Positions 11,851 to 19,915 are shown, counted from the stretch's first letter. The stretch: DNA of 33,260 bases from Acidisphaera sp. (GCA_019240635.1 JAFAYA010000033.1:1-33260), one strand, 5' to 3'. Notes: generated by a model not told the origin, from the letters alone. Program-made: numbers and translations.

Positions 11851-13578
11851 TCAGGCAAAGGTCAGTCGGCGGCCGGCATAGGCATAAAGCGGCCGCCACA
11901 GCACCCGGTTGAACAGCAGCACGAACACCGACATCACCGTTACCCCGAGCACGATCTGCGCGGTGTTGCCGGCGTCGGTCGCCGCGGCGATATACGCGCC
12001 GAGGCCGTGAGCGGTCAGCTTCTGGTCGCCCCAGGCCGCCACCTCGGCGACGATCGCCGCGTTCCACGACCCGCCGGATGCCGTGATCGCCCCGGTCACG
12101 TAGTACGGAAAGATCCCCGGCAGGATAACCCGGCGCCACCACAGCCAGCCGCCGACGCGAAAATTCGCCGCCGCCTCGCGCAGATCGCCGGGAAACGCCG
12201 CGGCGCCGGCGATGACGTTGAACAGGATGTACCACTGCGTGCCCAGCACCATCAGCGGAGTCAACCAGATATCGACGTTCAGCGCGTAGCGCACGATGAC
12301 GACGACGAACACCGGGAACAGCAGGTTGGCCGGAAATGCGGCGAGGAACTGCGCCAATGGCTGCACCCGCCGCGCCCAATACGGCCGTAGGCCGATCCAT
12401 ACGCCGATGGGCACCCAGATCGCACTCGCCAGCACCATCAGCACGCCGACGCGCAGCATGGTGAAGCAGCCCAGCACAAAAGCTTCGGCCACATCCGGCC
12501 AGGCGAGCGCGCCGGAGACGAAGGTGACGATGCGCCAGACTGCCAACGCGACTGCGGCGGCGAGCAGGACGGCCCAGATCGCATCGCCGAGGCGGGAGGC
12601 TTGACCCCGAACGCCGCGCCGACGCGCCGGCAACAGGCGCAGCGGCGCCCCGCCGATCGCAGCCAGCCGCCCTCCCAGCCATTCGCCGGCGACGCGCAGC
12701 AGGTGCGTCCGGCGCAGCAAGGCGAGCAGCCACGGATCGGCCGCCGCCGCCGACGCGGTCGTCTCGAACCGGAACTTCGCCGACCAGGCGACCAGCGGTC
12801 GAAACAGCAACTGGTCGTAGGCGAGGATCACCACCAGCATCGCCAGGATCGCCCAGCCCACCGCGACGATGTCGCGCTTCTCCAGCGCCAGCGCCACGTA
12901 GGAGCCGATGCCCGGCAGCTTCCAGGTGGTGTTGCCGACCGAGATCGCCTCGGACGCCACGACGAAGAACCAGCCGCCCGACATCGACATCATCGTGTTC
13001 CACACCAGCCCGGGCACGGCGAACGGCACTTCCAGCCGCCAGAAACGCTGCCATGCGGTCAGCCGAAAACTGCGCGCCGCCTCGTCCAGGTCACCGGGCA
13101 CCGTGACCAGCGACTGGTACATGCTGAACGCCATGTTCCAGGCCTGGCTGGTGAAGATCGCAAAAATCGCCGCCAGCTCGACGCCGAGCACGCTTCCGGG
13201 AAACAGGCTCATGAAGAAGACGACCGTAAACGACAGAAAGCCGAGGATCGGCACCGATTGCAGGATGTCGAGCACGGGGATCAGGATCAGCCGCGCGCGC
13301 CGGCTCTTCGCCGCGAAGGTCGCGTAGGTGAAGGTGAACAGCAGCGAGGCCAGCAGCGCCGCGAACATCCGCAGCGTGGTGCGCACGGCGTAGGCGGGCA
13401 GATGGGCGGGATCGAGGCTGATCGTCACCGCCTCGGGGTTGCTGAGCGGCGCAAACGTGCCGCGGGCGACGTTGGCGACGGCGATCAGCATGCCGAACAC
13501 GCACAGCAGGGCCGCCGCGTCCCACAGATTGGGCCAGCGCCGTCCGGCGGCGATCGCGGGATAGGCGGTGTCGGACAC
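11851..13578 (-). CDS. ABC transporter permease, two fused NitT/TauT-type domains
   Basis: Inner-membrane permease of 575 aa, about twice the usual 250-280, containing two binding-protein-dependent transport domains in tandem. Each has its own EAA loop: DLDEAARSFRLTAWQRFWRLEVP in the first half and DLREAAANFRVGGWLWWRRVILP in the second. About 12 hydrophobic segments are visible, with a basic linker (RLLPARRRGVRGQA) between the halves. One chain can therefore form the whole transmembrane pathway. The start is a GTG at 13578 with AGGAAG 7 nt upstream. It heads the operon with the ATPase and the creatininase-family gene; no binding protein gene is nearby, so that component must be encoded elsewhere or be lacking. 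Confidence 0.93.
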   Translation of the reverse strand: MSDTAYPAIAAGRRWPNLWDAAALLCVFGMLIAVANVARGTFAPLSNPEAVTISLDPAHLPAYAVRTTLRMFAALLASLLFTFTYATFAAKSRRARLILIPVLDILQSVPILGFLSFTVVFFMSLFPGSVLGVELAAIFAIFTSQAWNMAFSMYQSLVTVPGDLDEAARSFRLTAWQRFWRLEVPFAVPGLVWNTMMSMSGGWFFVVASEAISVGNTTWKLPGIGSYVALALEKRDIVAVGWAILAMLVVILAYDQLLFRPLVAWSAKFRFETTASAAAADPWLLALLRRTHLLRVAGEWLGGRLAAIGGAPLRLLPARRRGVRGQASRLGDAIWAVLLAAAVALAVWRIVTFVSGALAWPDVAEAFVLGCFTMLRVGVLMVLASAIWVPIGVWIGLRPYWARRVQPLAQFLAAFPANLLFPVFVVVIVRYALNVDIWLTPLMVLGTQWYILFNVIAGAAAFPGDLREAAANFRVGGWLWWRRVILPGIFPYYVTGAITASGGSWNAAIVAEVAAWGDQKLTAHGLGAYIAAATDAGNTAQIVLGVTVMSVFVLLFNRVLWRPLYAYAGRRLTFA

Positions 13579-13771
13579 GAAAGACTTCCTGGCGCGGGCC
13601 GTCCGGCTGATAGCCCAGTCGCGCCCGGCCTGTCACTCCGCTGGAATGTGGCGTGTTCGCGACGGCGCCCCGCCCCGAGTGCGGTCGTCGGACACAAGGT
13701 CGTTCAAGCCGATGCCCCGAAGAAGAGGTCCACACTCTTTCCACATCGGCGTGTCGCCCCCATAATGGCGC
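13579..13771. other. Intergenic region between the permease gene and hicA
   Basis: 193 bp between divergent genes. It holds the ribosome site of the permease gene at its left end and a good sigma-70-like promoter for hicA at its right end. No inverted-repeat operator for HicB was obvious, and I see no RNA gene. Confidence 0.5.
13738..13766 (+). promoter_or_regulatory. hicA: Promoter of hicAB, placing the start site at the hicA ATG
   Basis: TTTCCA (13738-13743) and CATAAT (13761-13766) are separated by 17 bp, matching sigma-70 at 4/6 and 5/6 positions. Transcription would begin near 13772-13774, which is the hicA ATG itself, so the mRNA may be leaderless. No Shine-Dalgarno precedes hicA. Confidence 0.55.
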
Positions 13772-13960
13772 ATGGACAGCCGCGCCGTGATCCGGGCGCT
13801 CGAGCGGGCGGGATGGGTGCGGGTCGCGACGAAGGGCAGCCACTGGCAGTTCAAACATCCGGTGCAGGCGGGCCGCGTCACGGTGCCGCATCCAAGGCGC
13901 GAGTTGCCGACCGGCACACTGCGCAGCATCGAAAAGCAGTCGGGAATCAGACTGAGGTGA
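13772..13960 (+). CDS. hicA: HicA-family mRNA interferase toxin
   Basis: Small double-stranded-RNA-binding-fold ribonuclease that cleaves mRNA when freed from its antitoxin. It has 62 aa (family about 55-85). The typical N-terminal helix (RAVIRALERAGWVRV) is followed by the catalytic-His motif KGSHWQFKHP (H24), then the VTVPHPRRELPTGTLRSIEKQSGI end shared by HicA/YcfA proteins. It precedes its antitoxin gene by 4 nt, the toxin-first order usual for hicAB. There is no ribosome binding site before the ATG; a promoter immediately upstream suggests leaderless translation. All diagnostic residues are present, so I expect it to be active. Confidence 0.92.
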   Translation: MDSRAVIRALERAGWVRVATKGSHWQFKHPVQAGRVTVPHPRRELPTGTLRSIEKQSGIRLR

Positions 13961-13964
13961 CGCG

Positions 13965-14414
13965 ATGACCGCCTACATCGCGCTGTTGCGCAAGGACAGC
14001 GCCAGCGACTACGGCGTCGATTTTCCGGACTTCCCCGGCTGCATCACCGCCGGACGAAGTCTTGAGGAAGCCCGCCGCATGGCGGTGGAGGCGCTGCGGC
14101 TCCACATCGAAGGCATCCGGGAAGACGGGGGCGCCATTCCACCGGCCTCCGCGCTGGACGGCGTCATGGCCGACGCCCAGAACCACGAGGCGGTGGCTTT
14201 CCTGGTGGACGTGCCGGAGCGGCCCGGACGCGCCGTGCGCATCAACGTGATGCTGCCCGAGGATATCCTGCAAGCCATCGACCGTGCGGCGACCAACCGC
14301 TCCCGGTTCCTGGCTGACGCTGCCCGGGAGAAATTGGGGCGCGGCGGCGCTCCGGCGCGTGCAGGCGCCGCTGGGTCGGACTCCCGCAAACGCCGGGCGG
14401 CCGGCACGGCATGA
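13965..14414 (+). CDS. hicB: HicB-family antitoxin with C-terminal ribbon-helix-helix
   Basis: Antitoxin that neutralises HicA and probably represses the operon. It has 149 aa. The degenerate RNase H-like N-terminal domain is seen in YIALLRKDSASDYGVDFPDFPGC, TAGRSLEEARRMAVEALRLHIEG and ends near residue 85. A ribbon-helix-helix region follows at about 90-125 (RINVMLPEDILQAIDRAATNRSRFLADAA), likely the DNA-binding part, then a basic low-complexity tail rich in Gly, Ala and Arg. GAGGTGA just before the ATG is a good ribosome site, in contrast to hicA, which would favour antitoxin excess. Its stop lies only 5 nt from the stop of convergent dut, with no room for a terminator between them. Confidence 0.9.
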   Translation: MTAYIALLRKDSASDYGVDFPDFPGCITAGRSLEEARRMAVEALRLHIEGIREDGGAIPPASALDGVMADAQNHEAVAFLVDVPERPGRAVRINVMLPEDILQAIDRAATNRSRFLADAAREKLGRGGAPARAGAAGSDSRKRRAAGTA

Positions 14415-14419
14415 CCGGC

Positions 14420-14878
14420 TCAGCGCGTCCCACCACGCCCGGTGCTGCCGAAGCCGCCCGTCCCGCGCGTCGTCTCGTCCAGCGCGTCGACCTCGCGCCA
14501 GCGGGCGCGGAGCACCGGGGCCAGCACTGCCTGGGCGATGCGCAGGCCGCGGGTGACGACGAACGGCTGGTCGCCGGCGTTCAGCAGGATCACCTGCACC
14601 TCGCCGCGGTAGTCCGCGTCGATGGTCCCCGGGCTGTTCGGCAGCACCAGGCCGTGCCGCAACGCGAGGCCGGAGCGGGGCCGGACCTGCAGCTCGCAGC
14701 CTTCCGGCACGGCGACGCAGAGGCCGGTCGGGATCAGCGCCCGTCCGCCGGGCTCGATCGTCACCGGCGCGTTCACGGCCGCCAGCAGGTCCATCCCCGC
14801 CGCGCCCTCGGTCGCGTAGGCCGGCAGCGGCAGGTCGGCGCCGTGCGGCAGGCGGCGCACGGCGATTTCTTCCGTCAC
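14420..14878 (-). CDS. dut: Deoxyuridine 5'-triphosphate nucleotidohydrolase (dUTPase)
   Basis: Trimeric dUTPase that hydrolyses dUTP to dUMP and pyrophosphate, keeping uracil out of DNA and feeding thymidylate synthesis. It has 152 aa, standard for the family. All five motifs can be placed: AGMDL at 27-31, PRSG at 67-70, [10 protein letters not shown] at 84-93, the RIAQAVLAP strand at 113-121, and the flexible arm [10 protein letters not shown] at 138-147. The start is GTG at 14878, whose bases overlap the coaBC TGA (GTGA), indicating translational coupling; [10 protein letters not shown] fits the usual N-terminal beta strand. The coaBC-dut pairing is common in bacteria. The open frame continues far upstream through coaBC in another reading frame, but that is spurious. 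Confidence 0.95.
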   Translation of the reverse strand: MTEEIAVRRLPHGADLPLPAYATEGAAGMDLLAAVNAPVTIEPGGRALIPTGLCVAVPEGCELQVRPRSGLALRHGLVLPNSPGTIDADYRGEVQVILLNAGDQPFVVTRGLRIAQAVLAPVLRARWREVDALDETTRGTGGFGSTGRGGTR

Positions 14879-16077
14879 TGCCCCAGCGCCTCGGCGATGC
14901 GCGCGGCGAGGCGCTCGGCGACCTGCTGCTTGGGCAGGCGCGGCCACGCCTCCTCGCCCTGCGCGGTGATCAGCAGTACCGCATTCTCCTCGCCGCCCAT
15001 GATGCCGCTCGCCGGCGAGACGTCGTTGGCGACGATCCAGTCGCAGCCTTTCCGCGCCAGCTTCTCGGCGGCGTTGCGGCGCACGTCCTCGGTCTCGGCG
15101 GCGAAGCCCACCACCAGGCGCGGGCGGCTCGGACCGGGGCGCGACAGGGTGGCGAGGATGTCGGGGTTGGGTGCGAGGTCCAGCGTCGGCGGGCCGGCGC
15201 CCGGGCGCTTCTTGAGCTTGCGGTCGGCGGCGTTCGCGACGTGCCAGTCGGCGACCGCGGCGGCGCAGACGGCGACGTCGGCGGGCAGCGCCGCCTCGCA
15301 GGCGACCAGCATCTCGGTCGCCGTCTCGACCCGCCGCACGCCGACGCCGGGGGGGTCGGCGATCGCGACCGGGCCGCACACCAGCGTCACGCGGGCGCCG
15401 CATGCGGCCAGCGCGCCAGCAATCGCGTGGCCCTGTCGGCCGCTGCTGCGGTTGGCGAGGTAGCGCACGGGGTCGATCGGCTCGTGGGTCGGGCCGCTGG
15501 TGACCAGGACGTGGCGTCCGGCGAGCGGACCCGCCTGCCCGAGCAGCCGCCCGATCGTCGCCAGGATCACCGGCGGCTCGGCCAGCCGGCCGGGACCGAA
15601 CTCGTTGCACGCCATCGCCCCCTCCTCCGGGCCGACCACCGCGACGCCGCGCGCCCGCAGGCTCGCCATGTTTGCCTGGGTCGCCGGGTGCAGCCACATC
15701 CGCACGTTCATCGCCGGCGCCGCCAGCACGGGCTTGTCGGTCGCCAGCAGCAGGGTGGAGGCGAGGTCGTCGGCGATCCCGGCCGCCATCTTCGCCAGGA
15801 TGTCCGCACTGGCAGGCGCCACGACGAGAAGGTCGGCCGAGCGCGACAGCTCGATGTGGCCCATCTCGCTCTCGTCGGTCAGCGAGAACAGCGCGGTGTG
15901 CACCTTCTCCTCGCTGAGCGCCTGCAGCGACAGTGCCGTGACGAACTGCGCGCCGCCGGCGGTCAGCACGCAGCGCACGCCGGCGCCGGCGCGCCGCAGC
16001 AGGCGCACCAGTTCGAGCGCCTTGTAGGCGGCGATGCCGCCCGAGACGATCAGCAGCACGCGCTTGCCGGCCAGCAT
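14875..16077 (-). CDS. coaBC: Bifunctional phosphopantothenoylcysteine decarboxylase / phosphopantothenate-cysteine ligase
   Basis: Two-step enzyme of coenzyme A synthesis: CoaB joins cysteine to 4'-phosphopantothenate and CoaC decarboxylates the product using FMN. It has 400 aa, normal length. The N-terminal CoaC half shows [18 protein letters not shown], the catalytic His in EMGHIELSR (H74), PAMNVRMW at 121-128 and the active Cys in [16 protein letters not shown] (C157). The CoaB half begins near [19 protein letters not shown] and includes the dimer/active-site segments [18 protein letters not shown] and FAAETED. The start matches the canonical N-terminus, but the bases just before it (CACTAGAAA) carry no Shine-Dalgarno because a palindromic element reaches to within 3 nt of the ATG. 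Confidence 0.96.
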   Translation of the reverse strand: MLAGKRVLLIVSGGIAAYKALELVRLLRRAGAGVRCVLTAGGAQFVTALSLQALSEEKVHTALFSLTDESEMGHIELSRSADLLVVAPASADILAKMAAGIADDLASTLLLATDKPVLAAPAMNVRMWLHPATQANMASLRARGVAVVGPEEGAMACNEFGPGRLAEPPVILATIGRLLGQAGPLAGRHVLVTSGPTHEPIDPVRYLANRSSGRQGHAIAGALAACGARVTLVCGPVAIADPPGVGVRRVETATEMLVACEAALPADVAVCAAAVADWHVANAADRKLKKRPGAGPPTLDLAPNPDILATLSRPGPSRPRLVVGFAAETEDVRRNAAEKLARKGCDWIVANDVSPASGIMGGEENAVLLITAQGEEAWPRLPKQQVAERLAARIAEALGQ

Positions 16078-16080
16078 TTT

Positions 16081-16191
16081 CTAGTGCCCGATCGGACGCA
16101 GGGCTGATCCGCTTCGGATCAGTCCGGAGTGCGTGAATCGGCCACTCAGACAAGCAGCGAAGTGCCGGCTTTCCATGAAAGCCGGCACTAG
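16081..16191. repeat. Palindromic intergenic element between ubiE and coaBC
   Basis: A 111-bp block bounded by perfect 8-bp terminal inverted repeats (CTAGTGCC at 16081-16088 and GGCACTAG at 16184-16191). Inside are an 8-bp stem with a 3-nt loop (16104-16111 with 16115-16122) and a 12-bp perfect stem with a 5-nt loop (16161-16172 with 16178-16189). The latter overlaps the ubiE TAG stop and could act as its terminator. The layout resembles a small mobile or extragenic palindromic repeat; its copy number cannot be judged here. Confidence 0.65.
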
Positions 16192-16931
16192 AGCCGCCAG
16201 CCCTGGTGGATCGCGGCGATGCCGCCGGACAGGTTGCGCACCGAGACTCGCGCGAACCCGGCGGCGCGCAGCATGCCGGCGAGCGTCTCCTGGTCCGGAA
16301 ACGTGCGGATGCTCTCGGCGAGGTAGCGGTAGCTGGCGGCGTCGCCCGCCACCATCGCGCCGAGACGCGGCAGCACGGCGAACGACCAGGCGTCGTAGAG
16401 CGGCCCGAGTGCTGCCACCTGCAGACGCGAGAATTCGAGGCAGAGGAAGCGCCCGCCGGGCGTGAGAACGCGCCGCGCCTCGGCCAGCACGGCCGGCTTG
16501 TCGGTGCAGTTGCGCAGTCCGAAGGCGATGGCCACGACATCCGTGCAGCGCGCCGGTAGCGGCAGCGCCTCGGCGTCCGCCACCAGGAAGGCGAGCCCGT
16601 CGGCCAGGCCCCGCCCCAGCGCCCGGTCACGACCCACGCCGAGCATGGCCGCATTCACGTCCGACAGGATCGTCGGCCCGCCACCGGCTTCCAGCCACGC
16701 GAAGCTGACGTCGCCGGTGCCGCCGGCCAGGTCGAGCAGGCGCTTGGCCGGCCGCGGATCGAGCGCGGTCACGAACACGCGCTTCCACGCCCGATGGATG
16801 CCGAGCGACATCAGGTCGTTCATCAGGTGGTAGCGCGGCGCGACGCTCTCGAACACGTCGCGCACCAGGCGCTTCTTCTCGGCGCGCGGCACGGCGCGGT
16901 AGCCGAAATCGACGGTCTTGTCGCTGCTCAC
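16188..16931 (-). CDS. ubiE: Demethylubiquinone/demethylmenaquinone C-methyltransferase UbiE
   Basis: SAM-dependent C-methyltransferase acting on 2-polyprenyl benzoquinol in ubiquinone synthesis (or on demethylmenaquinol). It has 247 aa, typical. UbiE hallmarks are [28 protein letters not shown] near residues 24-50, motif I DLAGGTGD at 67-74, DAEALPLP, and the family signature [27 protein letters not shown] late segment ([22 protein letters not shown]) is also characteristic. The start is GTG at 16931, 27 bp from the divergent mutM ATG, so their promoters must overlap or lie inside each other's coding regions. The expected partner ubiB is not adjacent. Confidence 0.95.
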   Translation of the reverse strand: MSSDKTVDFGYRAVPRAEKKRLVRDVFESVAPRYHLMNDLMSLGIHRAWKRVFVTALDPRPAKRLLDLAGGTGDVSFAWLEAGGGPTILSDVNAAMLGVGRDRALGRGLADGLAFLVADAEALPLPARCTDVVAIAFGLRNCTDKPAVLAEARRVLTPGGRFLCLEFSRLQVAALGPLYDAWSFAVLPRLGAMVAGDAASYRYLAESIRTFPDQETLAGMLRAAGFARVSVRNLSGGIAAIHQGWRL

Positions 16932-16958
16932 GCGCGGTGTATAGCCTGCGGCGGGCCG

Positions 16959-17801
16959 ATGCCGGAACTCCCCGAGGTCGAGACGGTGATGCGCGGGCTG
17001 GAGGCGCGCCTGCGCGGACGGCGCATCCTGCGCGCGACCCTGCGGCGCGGCGACCTGCGCTGGCCGTTCCCGGCCGGCTTGCAGGGGCGGCTGACGGGGG
17101 CGCGCGTATTAGGCTTCCGGCGCCGGGGAAAATACATCCTGATGCGGCTCGACGGCGGCGACAGCGTGCTGATCCATCTCGGCATGTCCGGGCGGATGCT
17201 GATCGGGCCGGCGCGCCCGAACGCGCCGCCGCCGGCGCACGAGCACGTGGTGCTGGAGACCGATGACGGAGGGCGTGTCGGCTTCGTCGATCCGCGCCGG
17301 TTCGGCGCCGTCGATCTCGTGGGCACGGCGCAGGAGGACGCGCACCGGCTGCTGCGTGATCTCGGGCCGGAACCGCTCGATCCCGCGTTCTCGCCGGCGC
17401 GGCTGGCCGGGGCGCTAGCGGGGCGGCGCACGCCGCTGAAGGCGGCGCTGCTCGACCAGCGGGTGGTGGCCGGGCTCGGCAACATCTACGCCTGCGAGGC
17501 GCTGTTCCGCGCCCGGCTCAGCCCGCACCGCTCGGCGCACACCGTCGGCGCGGGCCGCGCCGCGGCGCTCGTCACGGCGATCCGCGCCACCCTCGGGGAG
17601 GCGATCGCCGCGGGCGGCTCGAGCCTGCGCGACTACGTCCGGCCGGACGGCGAACTCGGCTACTTCCAGCACGCCTGGAAGGTGTACGGCCGCGAAGGCC
17701 TGCCGTGCGAGCGCTGCCCCGGTCCGCCTTCCTGCCCGGGAATACGCCGCATCGTCCAGTCCGCTCGCAGCACTTTTTTTTGCCCGCGCACCCAGCGATA
17801 A
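16959..17801 (+). CDS. mutM: Formamidopyrimidine-DNA glycosylase
   Basis: Base-excision repair enzyme removing 8-oxoguanine and formamidopyrimidines, with AP-lyase activity. It has 280 aa, normal length. The mature N-terminus PELPEVETV provides catalytic Pro2 and Glu3, K58 is in [17 protein letters not shown] is at 73-80, FVDPRRFG follows, and the helix-two-turn-helix contains [18 protein letters not shown]. The C-terminal zinc finger has C250, C253 and C275, but the expected fourth Cys (FCPxC) is Thr278 in FCPRTQR. A nearby extra Cys (C259) is not in the usual register. The frame across the run of eight T just before C275 looks intact. The enoyl-CoA hydratase gene follows after 21 bp. Confidence 0.95.
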   Translation: MPELPEVETVMRGLEARLRGRRILRATLRRGDLRWPFPAGLQGRLTGARVLGFRRRGKYILMRLDGGDSVLIHLGMSGRMLIGPARPNAPPPAHEHVVLETDDGGRVGFVDPRRFGAVDLVGTAQEDAHRLLRDLGPEPLDPAFSPARLAGALAGRRTPLKAALLDQRVVAGLGNIYACEALFRARLSPHRSAHTVGAGRAAALVTAIRATLGEAIAAGGSSLRDYVRPDGELGYFQHAWKVYGREGLPCERCPGPPSCPGIRRIVQSARSTFFCPRTQR

Positions 17802-17822
17802 AGGAGCCGCAAGGAGGACCGC

Positions 17823-18593
17823 ATGGCCGAGATGATCGTGACGGAGACGCATGGGCGGGTCGGACTGATCCGGCTTGACCGGCCGAAGGCGCTGAACGCG
17901 CTGTGCGACCAGCTGATGGCGGAGCTCGGCGAGCAGTTGCTGGCCTTCGACGCCGATCGGGCGATCGGTGCCGTAGTGCTGACCGGCTCGGAGAAGGCGT
18001 TCGCCGCCGGGGCGGACATCAAGGAGATGCAGGACCGAAGGTATCCCGCCGTGCTGTTCGACGACTTCATCGCCCGCTGGGAGACCATCCTGCGCATCCG
18101 CAAGCCGGTGATCGCGGCGGTCGCCGGATTTGCTCTCGGCGGCGGCTGCGAGCTGGCGATGATGTGCGACATCATCCTCGCCGCCGAGACCGCGCGGTTC
18201 GGCCAGCCGGAAATCAATCTCGGCATCATCCCCGGCGCCGGCGGCAGCCAGCGGCTGACGCGCGCGGTCGGCAAGTCGAAGGCGATGGAGCTGATCCTGA
18301 GCGGGCGGATGATGGACGCCGGGGAGGCCGAGCGCGCCAACTTGGTCGCGCGCGTGGTGCCGGCGGCGGAGCTGGTCGGCGAGGCGATCAAGCTCGGCGA
18401 GCGCATCGCCGGCCTCTCGCCGGTCGCCGTCCTGGCGGCCAAGCAGGCGGTGAACCGCGCCTACGAGACGACCTTGACCGAGGGCGTGCGCGCCGAGCGC
18501 TCGCTGTTCCTGTCGCTGTTCGGCACGCCGCACCAGCGCGAGGGGATGGCCGCGTTCGCCGAGAAGCGCAAGCCGGACTTTTCTGCGGGCTGA
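17823..18593 (+). CDS. Enoyl-CoA hydratase (crotonase family)
   Basis: Hydrates trans-2-enoyl-CoA in fatty-acid or phenylacetate-type degradation; 256 aa, the standard single-domain crotonase length. The oxyanion-hole region FAAGADIKEM is at about 60-69 and GFALGGGCELAMMCD at 102-116. The two catalytic glutamates are present as E110 and E130 (FGQPEINLG), spaced 20 residues as in mitochondrial crotonase. GIIPGAGGSQRLTRAVGKSKAMELILSG and the C-terminal EGMAAFAEKRKPDF complete the family pattern. AAGGAGG lies 6 nt before the ATG. It sits 21 bp after mutM and is followed closely by the DinB-like gene, likely one transcript. The symbols paaF or echA would fit, but the pathway is not defined by context. 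Confidence 0.93.
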   Translation: MAEMIVTETHGRVGLIRLDRPKALNALCDQLMAELGEQLLAFDADRAIGAVVLTGSEKAFAAGADIKEMQDRRYPAVLFDDFIARWETILRIRKPVIAAVAGFALGGGCELAMMCDIILAAETARFGQPEINLGIIPGAGGSQRLTRAVGKSKAMELILSGRMMDAGEAERANLVARVVPAAELVGEAIKLGERIAGLSPVAVLAAKQAVNRAYETTLTEGVRAERSLFLSLFGTPHQREGMAAFAEKRKPDFSAG

Positions 18594-18613
18594 CCGGCGA
18601 GCGGGTCGCTGCG

Positions 18614-19135
18614 ATGGTCGCGCTGGCGACGCATCTGCAGATGATGGCCGCCTACAACGGCTGGGCCAATCGGCGGCTCTATGGAGCGGCGGCCGCGCTG
18701 CCCGACCCCGCCTGGCGCCAGCCCGCCGGCGTGTTCTTTGGCAGCCTGCACGGCACGCTGAACCACCTGCTCGCCACCGACCGGATCTGGCTGCGGCGGC
18801 TGACCGGAGAGGGCGAGGCGCCGAGCCGGCTCGACGCGATCCTGTTCGAGGAACGCGATGCGCTCCGGGCGGCACGCGAAGCCGAGGATGCCCGGCTGTG
18901 CGGCTACGTGGCGGGCCTGTCGGACACCGACCTCGCGGCCAGCTTCGAGTACGCGACCACCCGCGGCCAGCCACAGCGCCAGCCGCGCTGGCAGGCGCTG
19001 GTGCACCTGTTCAACCACCAGACCCATCACCGCGGGCAGGCGCACGCGTGCCTGACCCGTCTCGGGGTCGCCGAACCCGCCTCGCTGGACCTGCTCGTGA
19101 TGCAGCGCGAGCAGGCGTCGCAGCGCGCGCCGTGA
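18614..19135 (+). CDS. DinB-family (DUF664-like) metal-binding protein
   Basis: Four-helix-bundle protein of the DinB/YfiT fold, 173 aa (family about 150-180). The His triad expected to bind a divalent metal is visible as H51 in TLNHLLATDRIW and H135/H139 in LFNHQTHHRGQAH; the N-terminal MMAAYNGWANRRLY helix is typical. Members include DNA-damage-induced proteins of unknown activity and thiol S-transferases that use mycothiol or bacillithiol; which applies here is unknown. The ATG at 18614 is 20 bp past the hydratase stop and lacks a strong ribosome site, suggesting coupling. Its stop is 21 bp from the convergent methyltransferase stop. Confidence 0.9.
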   Translation: MVALATHLQMMAAYNGWANRRLYGAAAALPDPAWRQPAGVFFGSLHGTLNHLLATDRIWLRRLTGEGEAPSRLDAILFEERDALRAAREAEDARLCGYVAGLSDTDLAASFEYATTRGQPQRQPRWQALVHLFNHQTHHRGQAHACLTRLGVAEPASLDLLVMQREQASQRAP

Positions 19136-19156
19136 GCGGTCCGGCCGCCGAGCGGC

Positions 19157-19915
19157 TCAATCCCGGGCCTTGCGGAAGATCAGGTGGACGCTCGCGTGTC
19201 CGGCGTTCTCGGGGATCACCAGCACCGGCGGCTCGGCGACGTCGCCGACCATCAGCATGATCTCGTTGAGGTCGTAGTCGAACATCGTGATCGTGCCCTC
19301 CGGCGGCGCCGTGTCGAGCGGCAGCAGGTCGTGCAGGGTGTCGCCGTCGCGCCGGTAGTAGCGGGCCAGCCCGGCCTCATGGCCGAAAAACCGCCGTTCC
19401 TTGGCGTAGGTGAGCTGCAGGGAAGCGACGCCGCCGACCTCCAGCAGGGCAAGCAGCCGGCCGATAATGCGGTAGCCGCGCTCCGGCGGGATGTGCTGCA
19501 GCACGATCACCGAGTTCACGAAATTGAAGCGGCCGCTGACCTGCGAGAGCGTGTCGTCGCCTTGCACGACGGTGGCATTGGTCGTGTTGGTCAGCTTCAG
19601 GCTCTGCCGCGCCAGTTCGATCATGTGGGGTGCCACGTCCACGCCGACCGCCTCCCTGGCCCGCTCGGCGATCGGCAGCAGCAGGCGGCCGACGCCGCAG
19701 CCGAAATCGAGCGCCCGATCGAGGGTGAAGCCCGGCCTGCAATGGCGGTGGATACGGTCGATGATCTCGGCCACCAGCCGCCGGCCGGACTCGAAGAAGC
19801 GGGCCTTGGCCTGCGCATCGAGGTCGCGGCCACGGAACTCCTCCGCGCTGAGCACCGCCCAGTACGGCTGCTCGGCGGCGATCGTGCGCCAGTCGCGGTC
19901 GGTATCGCGTCGCAT
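19157..19915 (-). CDS. Class I SAM-dependent methyltransferase
   Basis: A 252-aa soluble methyltransferase. The Rossmann SAM site is clear: motif I DFGCGVGRLLLP at 70-81, motif II GVDVAPHMIELAR, an acidic VVQGDD and motif IV-like VNSVIVLQHIPPERGYRIIGRLL. The C-terminal third is family-specific. The N-terminal WRTIAAEQPYWAVLSAEEF resembles small-molecule or sugar methyltransferases found in surface-polysaccharide clusters. The start is ATG at 19915 with a G-rich stretch upstream; the open frame continues further 5' without an obvious start. It lies 115 bp downstream of the giant glycosyltransferase on the same strand, so a role in modifying the same glycan is likely but unproven. Confidence 0.88.
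   Translation of the reverse strand: MRRDTDRDWRTIAAEQPYWAVLSAEEFRGRDLDAQAKARFFESGRRLVAEIIDRIHRHCRPGFTLDRALDFGCGVGRLLLPIAERAREAVGVDVAPHMIELARQSLKLTNTTNATVVQGDDTLSQVSGRFNFVNSVIVLQHIPPERGYRIIGRLLALLEVGGVASLQLTYAKERRFFGHEAGLARYYRRDGDTLHDLLPLDTAPPEGTITMFDYDLNEIMLMVGDVAEPPVLVIPENAGHASVHLIFRKARD

Noticed and set aside
10318-12390. 690-codon plus-strand frame antisense to the NitT-type operon
   Set aside because: No domain pattern; antisense to three well-supported genes.
13736-13747. CTTTCCACAT as a DnaA box
   Set aside because: Two mismatches to TTATNCACA and it stands alone; better explained as the -35 region of the hicAB promoter.
12601-13968. 455-codon plus-strand frame overlapping the ABC permease gene and hicA
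   Set aside because: His/Arg/Gln-rich antisense reading of the permease; hicA in another frame explains the end.
14420-16654. 744-codon minus-strand open frame joining sequence from ubiE through dut
   Set aside because: Only its last 152 codons are real (dut). The rest is an out-of-frame reading of coaBC and ubiE with low-complexity translation.
17767-17785. T-run at the end of mutM as a terminator or frameshift site
   Set aside because: It lies inside codons that read correctly as the conserved STFFCP stretch, with no stem before it and no alternative frame giving a better end.
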